Shown piece after piece: positions 44,101-51,855 of a stretch of DNA of 64,000 nt. Position 1 is the stretch's first letter. Each line of letters starts with the position of its first letter. Origin of the DNA: Bacteroides sp. (GTDB lineage Bacteria; Bacillota; Clostridia; Lachnospirales; Lachnospiraceae). The translations under genes and the position numbers were made by a program. The stretch covers positions 30,865 through 94,864 of the forward strand of contig JAMPBO010000008.1 of the NCBI GenBank assembly GCA_023666705.1, written 5' to 3'. Under the pieces are notes generated by a model. The model did not search any database. It saw only the letters and a list, made by a program, of their open reading frames with translations, and was not told the DNA's origin.

Positions 44101-44442
44101 GTCAAGGGATGAGCCATATATCTGAAGCTCATCTTTGATACTTCCTGCCACCTGCCTGATTAGCATGCTCTTACCAAAATCCTCAAGCACCTTCCCATTC
44201 TTTTTTCCAAGCTCATCAAACACCCTGTATGCAAGACGGTTAAAGCCAATCACATCTATATTCATTGTGCCGCCTGCCGGATGAAGCTCAACCATTTTTC
44301 TCTGAAGTATCATGGAATATTGCTCCGGCACAAGCAATATATAGTTTACAGTTTTATTTTTCATCGACTCATTGATTATTTTATTGTATATATACGTTGA
44401 CTTGCCCGAACCCGAGGCTCCAAGCACAAACTGAACCGACAT
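41158..44442 (-). CDS. addB: ATP-dependent nuclease subunit B
   Basis: 1094 residues. N-terminal nucleotide-binding motif GASGSGKSTYIYNKI at residue 9, inactive-helicase core, then the RecB-type nuclease (LRIIDYKSGNYDF) and the iron-sulfur cysteines: one in YAGCAYSYFLKYIL and the C-terminal set in ACEYCPYKSVCRFD. GAGGTAAAG precedes the ATG. Only a few tens of bases separate the start from the IS110 element, so its native promoter may have been displaced. Confidence 0.95.
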   Translation of the reverse strand: MSVQFVLGASGSGKSTYIYNKIINESMKNKTVNYILLVPEQYSMILQRKMVELHPAGGTMNIDVIGFNRLAYRVFDELGKKNGKVLEDFGKSMLIRQVAGSIKDELQIYGSSLDKPGFIDEIKSLMSELYQYDIKGDKLSEMIERLKAEGDGTSLLEKKLTDMLLIHDAFTKRLGDEYIVAEEITELLVQCIPSSELIKKSVIVMDGFTGFTPIQLLVVEQLMLHSMKVYSVLTIDRENSEKENVAEHELFYLTRKTIKSICDRAEANNISIMEPIYVEKAADRSRNELSWLEANLFRYPYKRYEDEVEHIAITRYGNMREEIAGAAATIRSLVRNEGYRYKDFAIITGALTQAEGLFHQLMPKYDIPYFLDYSIPVKNNPFIDGICHAIHCVDDGFSYDSMFAFLKSGAVSELNDDDIELMDNYVLSKGIKGLWMWQRAWGEELDYARECVLEIFAPFIKNKGLLKRAAIADFVNAVLQFMERLDYETRLGHAAERYGELGNHELARLYEGLYGKIGEILDKMLQIMAEQVVSIDEFYELFELGLKDVKMGIIPSTLDMVIVGDITRTRLDGIKVIFMLDANDGIIPSGENPAQIISDRDKEKLLAFGYELAPTDKINVYVEQFYLYMSMTKPQDRLYISYVMTGADNEAMRPSYIIERICNIFPRLAVRDGKKASEAVTTKEASVEILIGFLKKLMDGDMQSLNNLNSLYRLYSDLGEHELLSIIRSGIAYSNIPERLTRDVYGLIQLKLSTQSVSRLEQYAGCAYSYFLKYILGLRERQIKELNTISIGNILHSSMERLYRHVHDNMGNDWEGLADDERDKLVETFVGNAFEAEFDDDDGKVQYLKTVLVRIGQRTAEMLRNITCKDILKPEFFEYKFERPLEHENKAPVTLKGIVDRGDVYFDREQGLVRLRIIDYKSGNYDFRINELYEGLQLQLAVYMNVMVALVKEQYGKGYAEELKIVPEGMYYYQFKDPYVDAADEAKAQLEREKKLTLKGINNADGMVNTMADFAMKKAGELADKILAGDISKKPVLNKGKAACEYCPYKSVCRFDDRYGGNEYRHMRYGSGDKELVYQKIVSDLGGKPNGVDE

Positions 44443-44510
44443 ACTTTACCTCGTATTATTAAATAGTAGTATTTATGAATCCCTCTCCAGGGATAAATGC
44501 TATACTGTTA

Positions 44511-44690
44511 GAGATACTGTGGATTGGTTCCTTTTACCTACCACACAGATGGTTTAACGGAGGCTCCAACCACAGTCTCTTTGTATATTTGTTAATCAGT
44601 TAGATACCGCATGACGGTTTATTTAGAACGAGGTTACAATCGCAAGGAGTACCTGTGGCTCTAAACAGTATCAAATACTTTATGCAAAGG
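44511..44690 (+). ncRNA. candidate bridge RNA of the IS110 element
   Basis: The non-coding stretch before the transposase holds an extended hairpin: GAGA-CTGTGG-TTGG (44511-44527) against CCAA-CCACAG-TCTC (44566-44579) around a ~38-base loop, and a smaller ACCG..CGGT hairpin at about 44607-44619. IS110 elements with a long left non-coding end encode a bridge RNA there, whose loops pair with target and donor DNA. Loop assignments and exact ends are not determined. Confidence 0.5.
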
Positions 44691-44699
44691 AGATTTATT

Positions 44700-45875
44700 A
44701 TGATTTACGTTGGGATTGATGTTGCCAAGGATAAGCATGACTGCTTTATCTCTAATTCAGATGGTGAGGTGTTATTTGACGCTTTTACCATACCAAACAA
44801 CAGGGATGGGTTTGATACCTTGTTCCAAAGAATCGCATCCGCTTCCGATGATCCTGCTAAAGTAAAAGTAGGACTCGAAGCCACCGGACACTACAGCTAC
44901 AATCTTCTGGGTTTTCTCATTAGTAAAGGTTTGCCGACCTATGTTATCAATCCGTTACATACTAATCTTTACAGAAAAAGTCTGAGCCTCAGAAAGACGA
45001 AAACGGATAAAGTGGATGCCCATACGATTGCTACAATGCTTATGTCTGATGTGAACTTAAAGCCCTACTCAGACACATCTTACCACAATGAAGAACTAAA
45101 GTCATTAACCCGTTACCGTTTTGATAAGGTAAAGGAACGGGCAAAACTCAAGACTTCTGTTTCAAGGCTCGTGACTATCCTTTTCCCCGAACTGGTGAAA
45201 CTTGTCCCCACTCTCCATATGGCATCCGTTTATGCCCTCCTGTCTGAGTTCCCATCTGCTGCCGATATCGCTTCTGCACACCTTACCAGGCTCTCACACC
45301 TTCTGGAAACGACTTCCAAAGGGCGTTACGGAAAAGATACCGCCATCATCTTCCGGGAAGCGGCAAGGTGTTCCATTGGCTCTCATATGCCTGCAAAGTC
45401 TTTAGAATTGAGACACACGATCAAACTCATTCAGGAACTGACCATAGAGATTGATGAGATCGAAGCTGAAATCAAATCCATCATGGATCAGATTAGTTCA
45501 CCAATCCTTACAATTCCGGGCATCAATTATCGTATGGGAGCTATGATTATCGCAGAAATCGGTGATTTCAGCCGTTTTGACTCGCCCGACAAGATACTTG
45601 CCTATGCCGGTTTATCTCCTTCCACATACCAGTCAGGACAGCTTGACGGTTCCTATTCCCACATGGAAAAGCGTGGTTCCAGATATCTCCGTTATGCGCT
45701 GTTCAATTCCACGAAATACGTTTGTATCTGGGATGAAACATTTGCCGCGTATCTCGCAAAGAAACGGGCGGAAGGGAAGCACTATAATGTCGCCATATCC
45801 CATGCTACAAAGAAACTGGTAAGAGTAATCTACCAGCTCGAAAAAACCAGACAGGCATACCACAGGGCAGCTTAA
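44700..45875 (+). CDS. IS110-family transposase
   Basis: 391 residues from the ATG at 44700 with AAGGAG eight bases ahead; the longer frame to 44655 lies in the bridge RNA region. N-terminal RuvC-like DEDD domain: YVGIDVAKDKHD, VGLEATGHYSYN, KTKTDKVDAHTIA. C-terminal Tnp domain: LTIPGINYRMGAMIIAEIG and YAGLSPSTYQSGQ with its catalytic serine. The gene is full length without frameshift, so the element may be active. Confidence 0.95.
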   Translation: MIYVGIDVAKDKHDCFISNSDGEVLFDAFTIPNNRDGFDTLFQRIASASDDPAKVKVGLEATGHYSYNLLGFLISKGLPTYVINPLHTNLYRKSLSLRKTKTDKVDAHTIATMLMSDVNLKPYSDTSYHNEELKSLTRYRFDKVKERAKLKTSVSRLVTILFPELVKLVPTLHMASVYALLSEFPSAADIASAHLTRLSHLLETTSKGRYGKDTAIIFREAARCSIGSHMPAKSLELRHTIKLIQELTIEIDEIEAEIKSIMDQISSPILTIPGINYRMGAMIIAEIGDFSRFDSPDKILAYAGLSPSTYQSGQLDGSYSHMEKRGSRYLRYALFNSTKYVCIWDETFAAYLAKKRAEGKHYNVAISHATKKLVRVIYQLEKTRQAYHRAA

Positions 45876-46051
45876 CTATTTTCTGTAATATCTCCTTTTT
45901 GAGTGCCGATAACGACACTCTGTTTGTCATGCAGTTTTCAAGGTACCAAGGACTGTTTTTATGTCCTTTTTTATCTGAAATGCATTTCTGCAATTCATTC
46001 AAAAAATTTGATTTTAGGTCTTGACTTTTAATAGTTAGTCTCCGTTTTTTC

Positions 46052-46080
46052 TTGCCATACGTCCGTTTAAATTGTATAAT
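46052..46080 (+). promoter_or_regulatory. sigma-A promoter of the phosphoribosyltransferase-like gene
   Basis: TTGCCA (46052-46057) and TATAAT (46075-46080) are 17 bp apart, 32 bp before the ATG at 46113. The IS110 element must end to its left. Confidence 0.75.
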
Positions 46081-46112
46081 GAATTGATAAAACAATTATA
46101 AAGGGGGACGCT

Positions 46113-46757
46113 ATGGATAACACGAATTATCTAAACATTTATTCCCGATACAACAACCTGATTGCATTGAAGGTTACACCGGGACACTTTGTTACTTCAT
46201 CATCACATATCAATTACTACATAGATATGACAACCCTAAAGACAAGAAGAAATGAAGCAAAGGCTGCCGCAAAAGCTCTTGTACAGGAATATGTGACAAG
46301 TACGGTTATTGATACCATTATCTGTCTTGACGGTACTGACATCATAGGTGCATACCTTGCTGACGAGCTGACAAGTGCAGGAATTCTTTCTGCCAACATC
46401 CACAATACAGTTTACATAATTACGCCAGAGCAAAATTCCGTAGGGCAGTTAATTTTCAGGGAAAATTACATGCCGATGATTAAGGGCAAAAATATACTTG
46501 TCCTTCTTGCAACCGCCACCACAGGAAAAACAGTACGGACAGCACTTGAATGTCTTGAGTATTACGGCGGACACATTGCGGGTGTATCTTCCATTTTCTC
46601 AGCCGCAAATGAAATTTACGGTCAGAAGATTAACACGATTTTCACAAGTGCAGATATCCCTGATTATGCTACTTATCCTGCGTCCGATTGTCCTCTTTGT
46701 AAGGGCAGCCATTCCATCAACGCCATTGTAAACAGCTTTGGCTATGCAAAATTTTAA
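46113..46757 (+). CDS. orotate phosphoribosyltransferase-like protein
   Basis: 214 residues; GGGGGA precedes the ATG. A type I phosphoribosyltransferase fold is suggested by VIDTIICLDGTDIIGAYLAD and the PRPP-loop-like ILVLLATATTGKTVRTALEC. The usual acidic pair before the loop (as in VDDVITTG) is replaced by LLATATTG, so catalysis as a standard PRTase is doubtful. The end has CPLCKGSH, a possible metal ligand pair. Related proteins are annotated orotate phosphoribosyltransferase. It may act in regulation or salvage; I cannot say which. Confidence 0.65.
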   Translation: MDNTNYLNIYSRYNNLIALKVTPGHFVTSSSHINYYIDMTTLKTRRNEAKAAAKALVQEYVTSTVIDTIICLDGTDIIGAYLADELTSAGILSANIHNTVYIITPEQNSVGQLIFRENYMPMIKGKNILVLLATATTGKTVRTALECLEYYGGHIAGVSSIFSAANEIYGQKINTIFTSADIPDYATYPASDCPLCKGSHSINAIVNSFGYAKF

Positions 46758-46774
46758 ATATCACATATAAGCAT

Positions 46775-46825
46775 AAAAGCTCCTCATCGGGAATATATTT
46801 AATAATAATCTTAATGGGGAGTTTT
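46775..46825 (+). promoter_or_regulatory. hairpin able to mask the ribosome binding site of the next gene
   Basis: AAAAGCTCCTCAT (46775-46787) can pair with ATGGGGAGTTTT (46814-46825), covering the GGGGAG site of the gene at 46829 and ending in a short T-run. It could be a weak intergenic terminator, an RBS-sequestering element, or both. Confidence 0.4.
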
Positions 46826-46828
46826 ATT

Positions 46829-47275
46829 ATGTCTTCTAATACCAAAATAATTGTCCTTAAGTCAAAAGAACTGATTTACACAGGTATATTTATTATTCTC
46901 GGCGTACTTTTAGTACTCCTGCTGTTTTATATGTTCAGTCCTAATGATAAACCCAAGCAGGATACGGCAAGTACCGAAGCTGTAACTACATATGCTCCCG
47001 GCATTTATACCTCGTCCCTTAATTTAGGCGGTGCCCAGCTTCAGGTATGCGTCACCGTTGACAAGGACACCATTTCTCATGTGGATATTAAAAATCTTGA
47101 CGAAACCGTAACCGCAATGTATCCGCTAATCACACCATCATTGGACGAAATAAACTCTCAGATAACCAGTGTCAGCTCGCTAAATGAAATAACCTATTCC
47201 AGTGACACACAGTATACTTCCATCATTATCATGGAAGCGGTAAAACAGGCACTGATTCCTGCCGAAGTAAAATGA
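46829..47275 (+). CDS. membrane-anchored extracytoplasmic protein of unknown function
   Basis: 148 residues from the ATG at 46829 (GGGGAG ahead). A single N-terminal membrane helix (GIFIILGVLLVLLLFYMF, ~20-38) is followed by an extracytoplasmic domain with YAPGIYTSSLNLGGAQLQVCV, VDIKNLDETV and YTSIIIMEAVKQALI. The strand pattern and terminal helix faintly recall FMN-binding domains but lack the GATxTS flavin motif. It is probably co-transcribed with the phosphoribosyltransferase-like gene 70 bp upstream. Confidence 0.65.
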   Translation: MSSNTKIIVLKSKELIYTGIFIILGVLLVLLLFYMFSPNDKPKQDTASTEAVTTYAPGIYTSSLNLGGAQLQVCVTVDKDTISHVDIKNLDETVTAMYPLITPSLDEINSQITSVSSLNEITYSSDTQYTSIIIMEAVKQALIPAEVK

Positions 47276-47290
47276 GATTAGCCGTGGAAT

Positions 47291-47320
47291 CGCATCAAGG
47301 ATATAAATATCCTTGATGCG
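47291..47320. terminator. perfect palindromic hairpin between convergent genes
   Basis: CGCATCAAGGATAT and its exact complement give a 14-bp stem with a 2-base centre. No clear U-tract follows in either direction, though the position between convergent genes suits a shared terminator. Confidence 0.65.
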
Positions 47321-47342
47321 GCACTACTTTGCGTAACCCCTG

Positions 47343-48029
47343 CTATGACCTGGCAGCTATAACTCCACCTGTCTTGTATATGCTGTTTGACGGCACATAC
47401 CCCCTGACTGGTGACAGTGGATAAATATTCGTGTGGCTTCCGATTACACTCCCCGGATTTAAGACACTGTTACAGCCAACCTCCACATAATCTCCAAGCA
47501 TGGCACCAAATTTTTTCAGTCCTGTATCCATATCAAAGCTTCCCTCTGCATTTGTTCCCTTTACATGGACAATTGTTTTGTCGCTTTTCACGTTTGATGT
47601 GATGGAGCCTGCACCCATATGGGATTTATATCCAAGCACGGAATCTCCCACATAATTATAATGTGGCACCTGAACATTATCGAATATGATTACATTTTTA
47701 AGCTCCGTAGAATTTCCCACTACGCATCCTTTCCCCACAAGTGCATTTCCCCGTATGAAGGCACACTGCCTTACCTCGGTCTCCGCCCCTATAATTGCAG
47801 GTCCCGCAATATATGCCGAGGCAAATACCTTTGCACTTTTGTGTATCCACACATTTGGCGAAACCTCATCATATTCTTCACTGCTTAAGCTTTTTCCAAG
47901 CTCCAGGATATAATCCTTGATATGTGGAAGTGCCTCCCACGGATACGTAAGCTCCGACAGGTATTTCCCCGCCATTGTATGCTCAAGGCTGTACATATTT
48001 TTTATCATGATTTCTGATACCATGTCCAT
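47343..48029 (-). CDS. left-handed beta-helix (hexapeptide repeat) protein, GlmU-C-like
   Basis: 228 residues. Hexapeptide repeats from ~55 on (VSPNVWIHKSAKVFASAYIA in part, AIIGAETEVRQCAFIRG, ALVGKGCVVGNSTELKN) and a LGYKSHMGAGSITSNVKSD segment typical of the sugar-nucleotide pyrophosphorylase C-terminal helix. The N-terminal nucleotidyltransferase is absent; a short helical part stands instead. It could be an acyltransferase of a sugar nucleotide or a structural relative. AAGGAG precedes the start. It is 6 bp after topB. Confidence 0.75.
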   Translation of the reverse strand: MDMVSEIMIKNMYSLEHTMAGKYLSELTYPWEALPHIKDYILELGKSLSSEEYDEVSPNVWIHKSAKVFASAYIAGPAIIGAETEVRQCAFIRGNALVGKGCVVGNSTELKNVIIFDNVQVPHYNYVGDSVLGYKSHMGAGSITSNVKSDKTIVHVKGTNAEGSFDMDTGLKKFGAMLGDYVEVGCNSVLNPGSVIGSHTNIYPLSPVRGYVPSNSIYKTGGVIAARS

Positions 48030-48035
48030 TTTTGA

Positions 48036-50084
48036 TTACTCCTTTATTTTGCTCTCCTTTTTTGTTGTCTTCTTTTTTTGTCTTGGCTGTTTTTCCTCAT
48101 AATATGGCTTTGACAAATCAAAGACCCCTTTAATTTTGTATTGGTTATCCAGACGTTTTACAAGTTCCGTGTTACTTACCACAAAGCGGTTCATTTTCTC
48201 GGTATACTCCTCCTTTGATATGGTTCCGTCCGCAACACCCGTAAGTCCCTTTTCCCAGCTTGCCGTCATTTCCGCACGAAGCAGGCTGTTAATGGAGTAG
48301 TACACCACATCGTATATGATTTCTCCCAGAAATGTAGGTGTTACAATCTGGGTTTTTTTATTCAGGCTAATGTATTTATTTGTAACAAGCTTTGTAATGA
48401 TACTGTCTCGTGTGGCACTTGTGCCGATACCGCTGCCCTTAATCTGGCTCCTCAATTCCTCATCCTCTATGAGCTGTCCTGCATTTTCCATTGCAAGGAT
48501 AAGCGTTCCTGAGGAATATCGTTTTGGTGCTGTTGTCTCACCCTCCTTGATGTTAAATTCCTTAACGTCTATATACTGCCCCTTCTTAATCCCATTCAGC
48601 ATTTCCAATTTTTCAGGTGAGATTTTTTCTTCCGTTTCTTTTTTTCCTGATACAGCTATCTGAAGATACCCCGGCGATACCAGCCGCTTAAAGTTTGCAA
48701 AAAAATGCTCCGGCTTTTTGTCCTTCGCATCCGGTATCGTTCTTTCCAGTGTCAATGAAATTTTTTCATATTGTGCGGCAGGATAAAATATGCTTAAGAA
48801 ACGTCTTGCAATGATATCGTAGACCTTCTTTGCCGTTTCCGAAAGGCTTCCCAATGCACCAAAGCCCTGACCTGTCGGAATTATGGCATAATGGTCCGTA
48901 ATCTGCTTGTCATTGACATACTTTGACTTTGCTATACCCTTGTAGCCGCCCTGATTCATTATATTTTCCGCAAAAGAGGCAAGCGGGGTATATTTTTTGA
49001 GTCCGCCTATATTTTTCGCTATTTCCTTTGATACGGCAGTCGATAACACTCTGGCGTCCGTTCTCGGATATGTGACAAGCTTTCTCTCGTAAAGCTCCTG
49101 CACGATATTCAGGGTGTCCGTAGGGCTGATCTTAAACATTGCCGAACAGTCATTTTGAAGCTCCGCAAGGTTATACAACATGGGCGGTGCTTTTTTTTCC
49201 GTCTTTTTATCTGCCTTTTCCACCAGAAGTCTGACCGGTTCTTCGGCAGTGAGCCTTTGTATCAGCTCCCTTGCCGCATCCTCCTTCTTGAATCCATTTT
49301 CTTTATATAGAAGTGGAGACGCAAAGTAGCTGCTGCCTTCCACAGCCTTCCACTCTGCCTCGATGCCATCCATGGATGCAATCACCCTGTAAAACGGTGT
49401 CGGGACAAATTCCCTGATTTCCCGTTCCCGCTTTACAATCATGCCAAGAACACACGTCATTACGCGTCCTACCGCAATCACACATTTATCACATTTTAAA
49501 TAATTTTTAACCGTATTGCTGTATTTTAGTGTGAGAACCCTTGAAAAATTAATTCCCATGAGATAGTCTTCCTTAGCCCGGAGATATGCCGAATCACTCA
49601 GACTGTCATAGCAGGATAAATCCTTTGCTTCCTTTATACCCCTTAAGATTTCTTCCTCCGTTTGTGAGTCAATCCAAACCCGCTTCTTTGCCTTTGTGTC
49701 ACTTACCTGTGCCATTTTATCCACCAGTCTGTATATATACTCTCCCTCACGTCCCGAGTCAGTGCACACATAGATACACCCCACATCCTCACGGTTTAGA
49801 AGCTTTTTCACAACATTATACTGGTTTTCTGCAGGCTTTATTACCTCATATTTAAAATCATTTGGAATGAATGGAATTGTGTCCATGCTCCATCTTTTCA
49901 GCTCAGGATTGTATGCATCAGGGTAGCTCATTGTAATCAAATGTCCCACGCACCAAGTAATGACGGACTCCTCCGTCTCTATGTACCCTGTCCTTGTGCC
50001 TGCATTATCTGCACCCTTTACGCCGAGTGCCTTTGCAAATTCCCTTGCCACACTTGGCTTCTCGGCTATATATAAATTCTTCAA
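48036..50084 (-). CDS. topB: DNA topoisomerase III
   Basis: 682 residues taken from a TTG at 50084 that has GGAG seven bases ahead and gives (M)KNLYIAEKPSVAREFAKAL, the standard Toprim start; the ATG at 50126 adds 14 residues and lacks a good site. Type IA topoisomerase: TDSGREGEYIYRLV, SRVLTLKYSN, the active-site region LVTYPRTDARVLS with Tyr, and GIGTSATRDSIITKL. A Lys-rich tail ends it. It relaxes or decatenates DNA. It is downstream of the Hsp70 gene. Confidence 0.93.
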   Translation of the reverse strand: MKNLYIAEKPSVAREFAKALGVKGADNAGTRTGYIETEESVITWCVGHLITMSYPDAYNPELKRWSMDTIPFIPNDFKYEVIKPAENQYNVVKKLLNREDVGCIYVCTDSGREGEYIYRLVDKMAQVSDTKAKKRVWIDSQTEEEILRGIKEAKDLSCYDSLSDSAYLRAKEDYLMGINFSRVLTLKYSNTVKNYLKCDKCVIAVGRVMTCVLGMIVKREREIREFVPTPFYRVIASMDGIEAEWKAVEGSSYFASPLLYKENGFKKEDAARELIQRLTAEEPVRLLVEKADKKTEKKAPPMLYNLAELQNDCSAMFKISPTDTLNIVQELYERKLVTYPRTDARVLSTAVSKEIAKNIGGLKKYTPLASFAENIMNQGGYKGIAKSKYVNDKQITDHYAIIPTGQGFGALGSLSETAKKVYDIIARRFLSIFYPAAQYEKISLTLERTIPDAKDKKPEHFFANFKRLVSPGYLQIAVSGKKETEEKISPEKLEMLNGIKKGQYIDVKEFNIKEGETTAPKRYSSGTLILAMENAGQLIEDEELRSQIKGSGIGTSATRDSIITKLVTNKYISLNKKTQIVTPTFLGEIIYDVVYYSINSLLRAEMTASWEKGLTGVADGTISKEEYTEKMNRFVVSNTELVKRLDNQYKIKGVFDLSKPYYEEKQPRQKKKTTKKESKIKE

Positions 50085-50160
50085 AAAAATCTCCAACTCC
50101 TTACTCCCCTGCCTTTCACGTTTCATTCATCAGGCAAGGGTGCCTGTAACATATATGGGC

Positions 50161-51855
50161 TTATATAATACTGTCCTCAATCGTATCTAAGAATTCCTTA
50201 AAATCTCTTCTTGCTTCTTCTATCCTTGCTTTATCCTGCTTATCAAGGGCTTCCTCAAATACGTTCATTTGTATTTCGATAATGTGCCTCGTATCTCCCG
50301 TTGCCTCCTCGTACATCCTGTCACCGCGAAGCAACAGCAGCTTGTTTTCCTCCTGCTCCCTCGGATGTATTTTAAGTGAGGCAAGGCTTGCAAGACGCTC
50401 CTCTATTTCCTCATCGCTCATATCCGTGTCCTCATTTTTGATAACGACCCTTCTGGATATTTTTGTTGAGATAACCTTAACCTCAACCTCCAAAATAGAG
50501 TTGACATCGTAAGTATATGTGACATCAATTGCTTCCTTGCCTGCAGGTCCGATTGGCACAGGAACCTCAAGCTCCCCAAGATATACATTGTTTCTGGCAT
50601 ATCGGCTCTCGCCCTGAAGTATTTTGACAAGTATGTGGCTCTGATTGTCAGACGCCGTATAAAGCCGTTCCGTCCTGCTTACAGGAATCACTGTATTTCT
50701 CTCTATAATAGGCAGATAATGACCATTTTCCTTATATCCGCCGCTTCTTGTCACAACGACATCCGTTCCGAGCGTAAATGGGCATACATCGGTAAGAATA
50801 ATTTCCTTAACCGCCTCATTTCTCTCCTTCATGGCTGCCTGTGTTGCTGCACCGACCGCAACAACCTCGTCCGGATTGATGCTTGTATTTGGAAGTCTTC
50901 CAAACAGCCTGCTCACAAACCTTCTCACAATGGAAAGCTTGGTTGCACCGCCTACCAGAATGACCTCCTCGATATCCGCAAGCTTTATGTGTGCATCCTT
51001 AAGACTTCGTTCTATTGGTTTTTTAATCTTGCCAAGTAATAACTGGCAGGATTTTTCGTAGTCGTCTATATTGATTTCGTACTCATATTTTTCCTCGCCT
51101 ATTTTACACTTGAAAACAGACGTCCTGGTCTCCTCAAAGCCAAGCTTACAAAGCTCTGCCTGTTTCCTTATGTGTGCAAGTGTTTTTGCGTCCAGCTCGT
51201 CCTGATCAATATCCTTTTCCTTGAAAAACATCTGCTCAAGAATTTCCGTAAAATCTTCTCCACCCAGAAAATTGTCTCCTGCAACCGCCCTTACCTCCAT
51301 AATATTTTGGTAAAGCTCAAGAATGGACACATCAAAGGTTCCGCCGCCCAAATCAAAAACAAGAAATTTGGTATCAGAATTTTTGTTATTTAAGCCATAA
51401 GCAATTGCTGCTGCCGTAGGCTCGCTCACAATCCGCTCGACAACAAAGCCTGCCATCTCACCTGCCTTTTTTGTCGCCTTTCTCTGTGCATCATTGAAAT
51501 ATGCAGGCACACTGATAACAGCCTCCGTCACCTCATGACCGAGAAATACCTCCGCATCCTCCTTAAGCGATTTTATTACAAGGCTCGAAAGCTCCTCCGC
51601 AGTAAATGTCCGTTCTCCCAGCGTAAACATTTTTCCTGTTCCCATGCTTCTCTTAAACACCGACGCAGTACGGTTCGGATTTGTCATACCGTATTCCTTG
51701 GCTGTTTTGCCCACATACACCGTGCCATCCTCATCAACACTGACTACCGACGGGGTAAGTGCCTCTCCAAGCTTATTCGGTATAACTTTTGCCATATCCT
51801 CATCAAAATATGCAATTAAACTATTTGTGGTACCAAGGTCTATTCCTACTATCAT
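50161..51855 (-). CDS. HscC-type Hsp70 chaperone
   Basis: 564 residues, shorter than DnaK (~610) and of the HscC type. Nucleotide-binding domain: [63 protein letters not shown] and [15 protein letters not shown]. The substrate domain has [14 protein letters not shown] and a shortened lid. The partner J-like TPR protein overlaps by 4 bases (ATGA). HscC chaperones are specialised and GrpE-independent in known cases. The client is unknown. Confidence 0.92.
   Translation of the reverse strand: MIVGIDLGTTNSLIAYFDEDMAKVIPNKLGEALTPSVVSVDEDGTVYVGKTAKEYGMTNPNRTASVFKRSMGTGKMFTLGERTFTAEELSSLVIKSLKEDAEVFLGHEVTEAVISVPAYFNDAQRKATKKAGEMAGFVVERIVSEPTAAAIAYGLNNKNSDTKFLVFDLGGGTFDVSILELYQNIMEVRAVAGDNFLGGEDFTEILEQMFFKEKDIDQDELDAKTLAHIRKQAELCKLGFEETRTSVFKCKIGEEKYEYEINIDDYEKSCQLLLGKIKKPIERSLKDAHIKLADIEEVILVGGATKLSIVRRFVSRLFGRLPNTSINPDEVVAVGAATQAAMKERNEAVKEIILTDVCPFTLGTDVVVTRSGGYKENGHYLPIIERNTVIPVSRTERLYTASDNQSHILVKILQGESRYARNNVYLGELEVPVPIGPAGKEAIDVTYTYDVNSILEVEVKVISTKISRRVVIKNEDTDMSDEEIEERLASLASLKIHPREQEENKLLLLRGDRMYEEATGDTRHIIEIQMNVFEEALDKQDKARIEEARRDFKEFLDTIEDSII

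Larger units (their letters stand above)
44480..45990 (+). mobile_element. IS110-family insertion sequence, boundaries approximate
   Basis: One transposase gene with the DEDD and Tnp domains, a ~220-bp structured non-coding stretch upstream, and a shorter downstream flank with a GAGTG..CACTC hairpin (45900-45920). IS110 elements lack long inverted terminal repeats and make no target duplication, so the ends cannot be read off a single copy. The element sits between addB and a divergent promoter at 46052-46080. Confidence 0.75.

Noticed and set aside
44461..44579. Inverted terminal repeats for the IS element
   Set aside because: The only repeats found (ATCCCT..AGGGAT and the CTGTGG stem) are local hairpins in the left end, not matched at the right end.
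47291..47320. The 30-bp palindrome as a certain Rho-independent terminator
   Set aside because: There is no U-tract in either direction, so the call was kept at moderate confidence.
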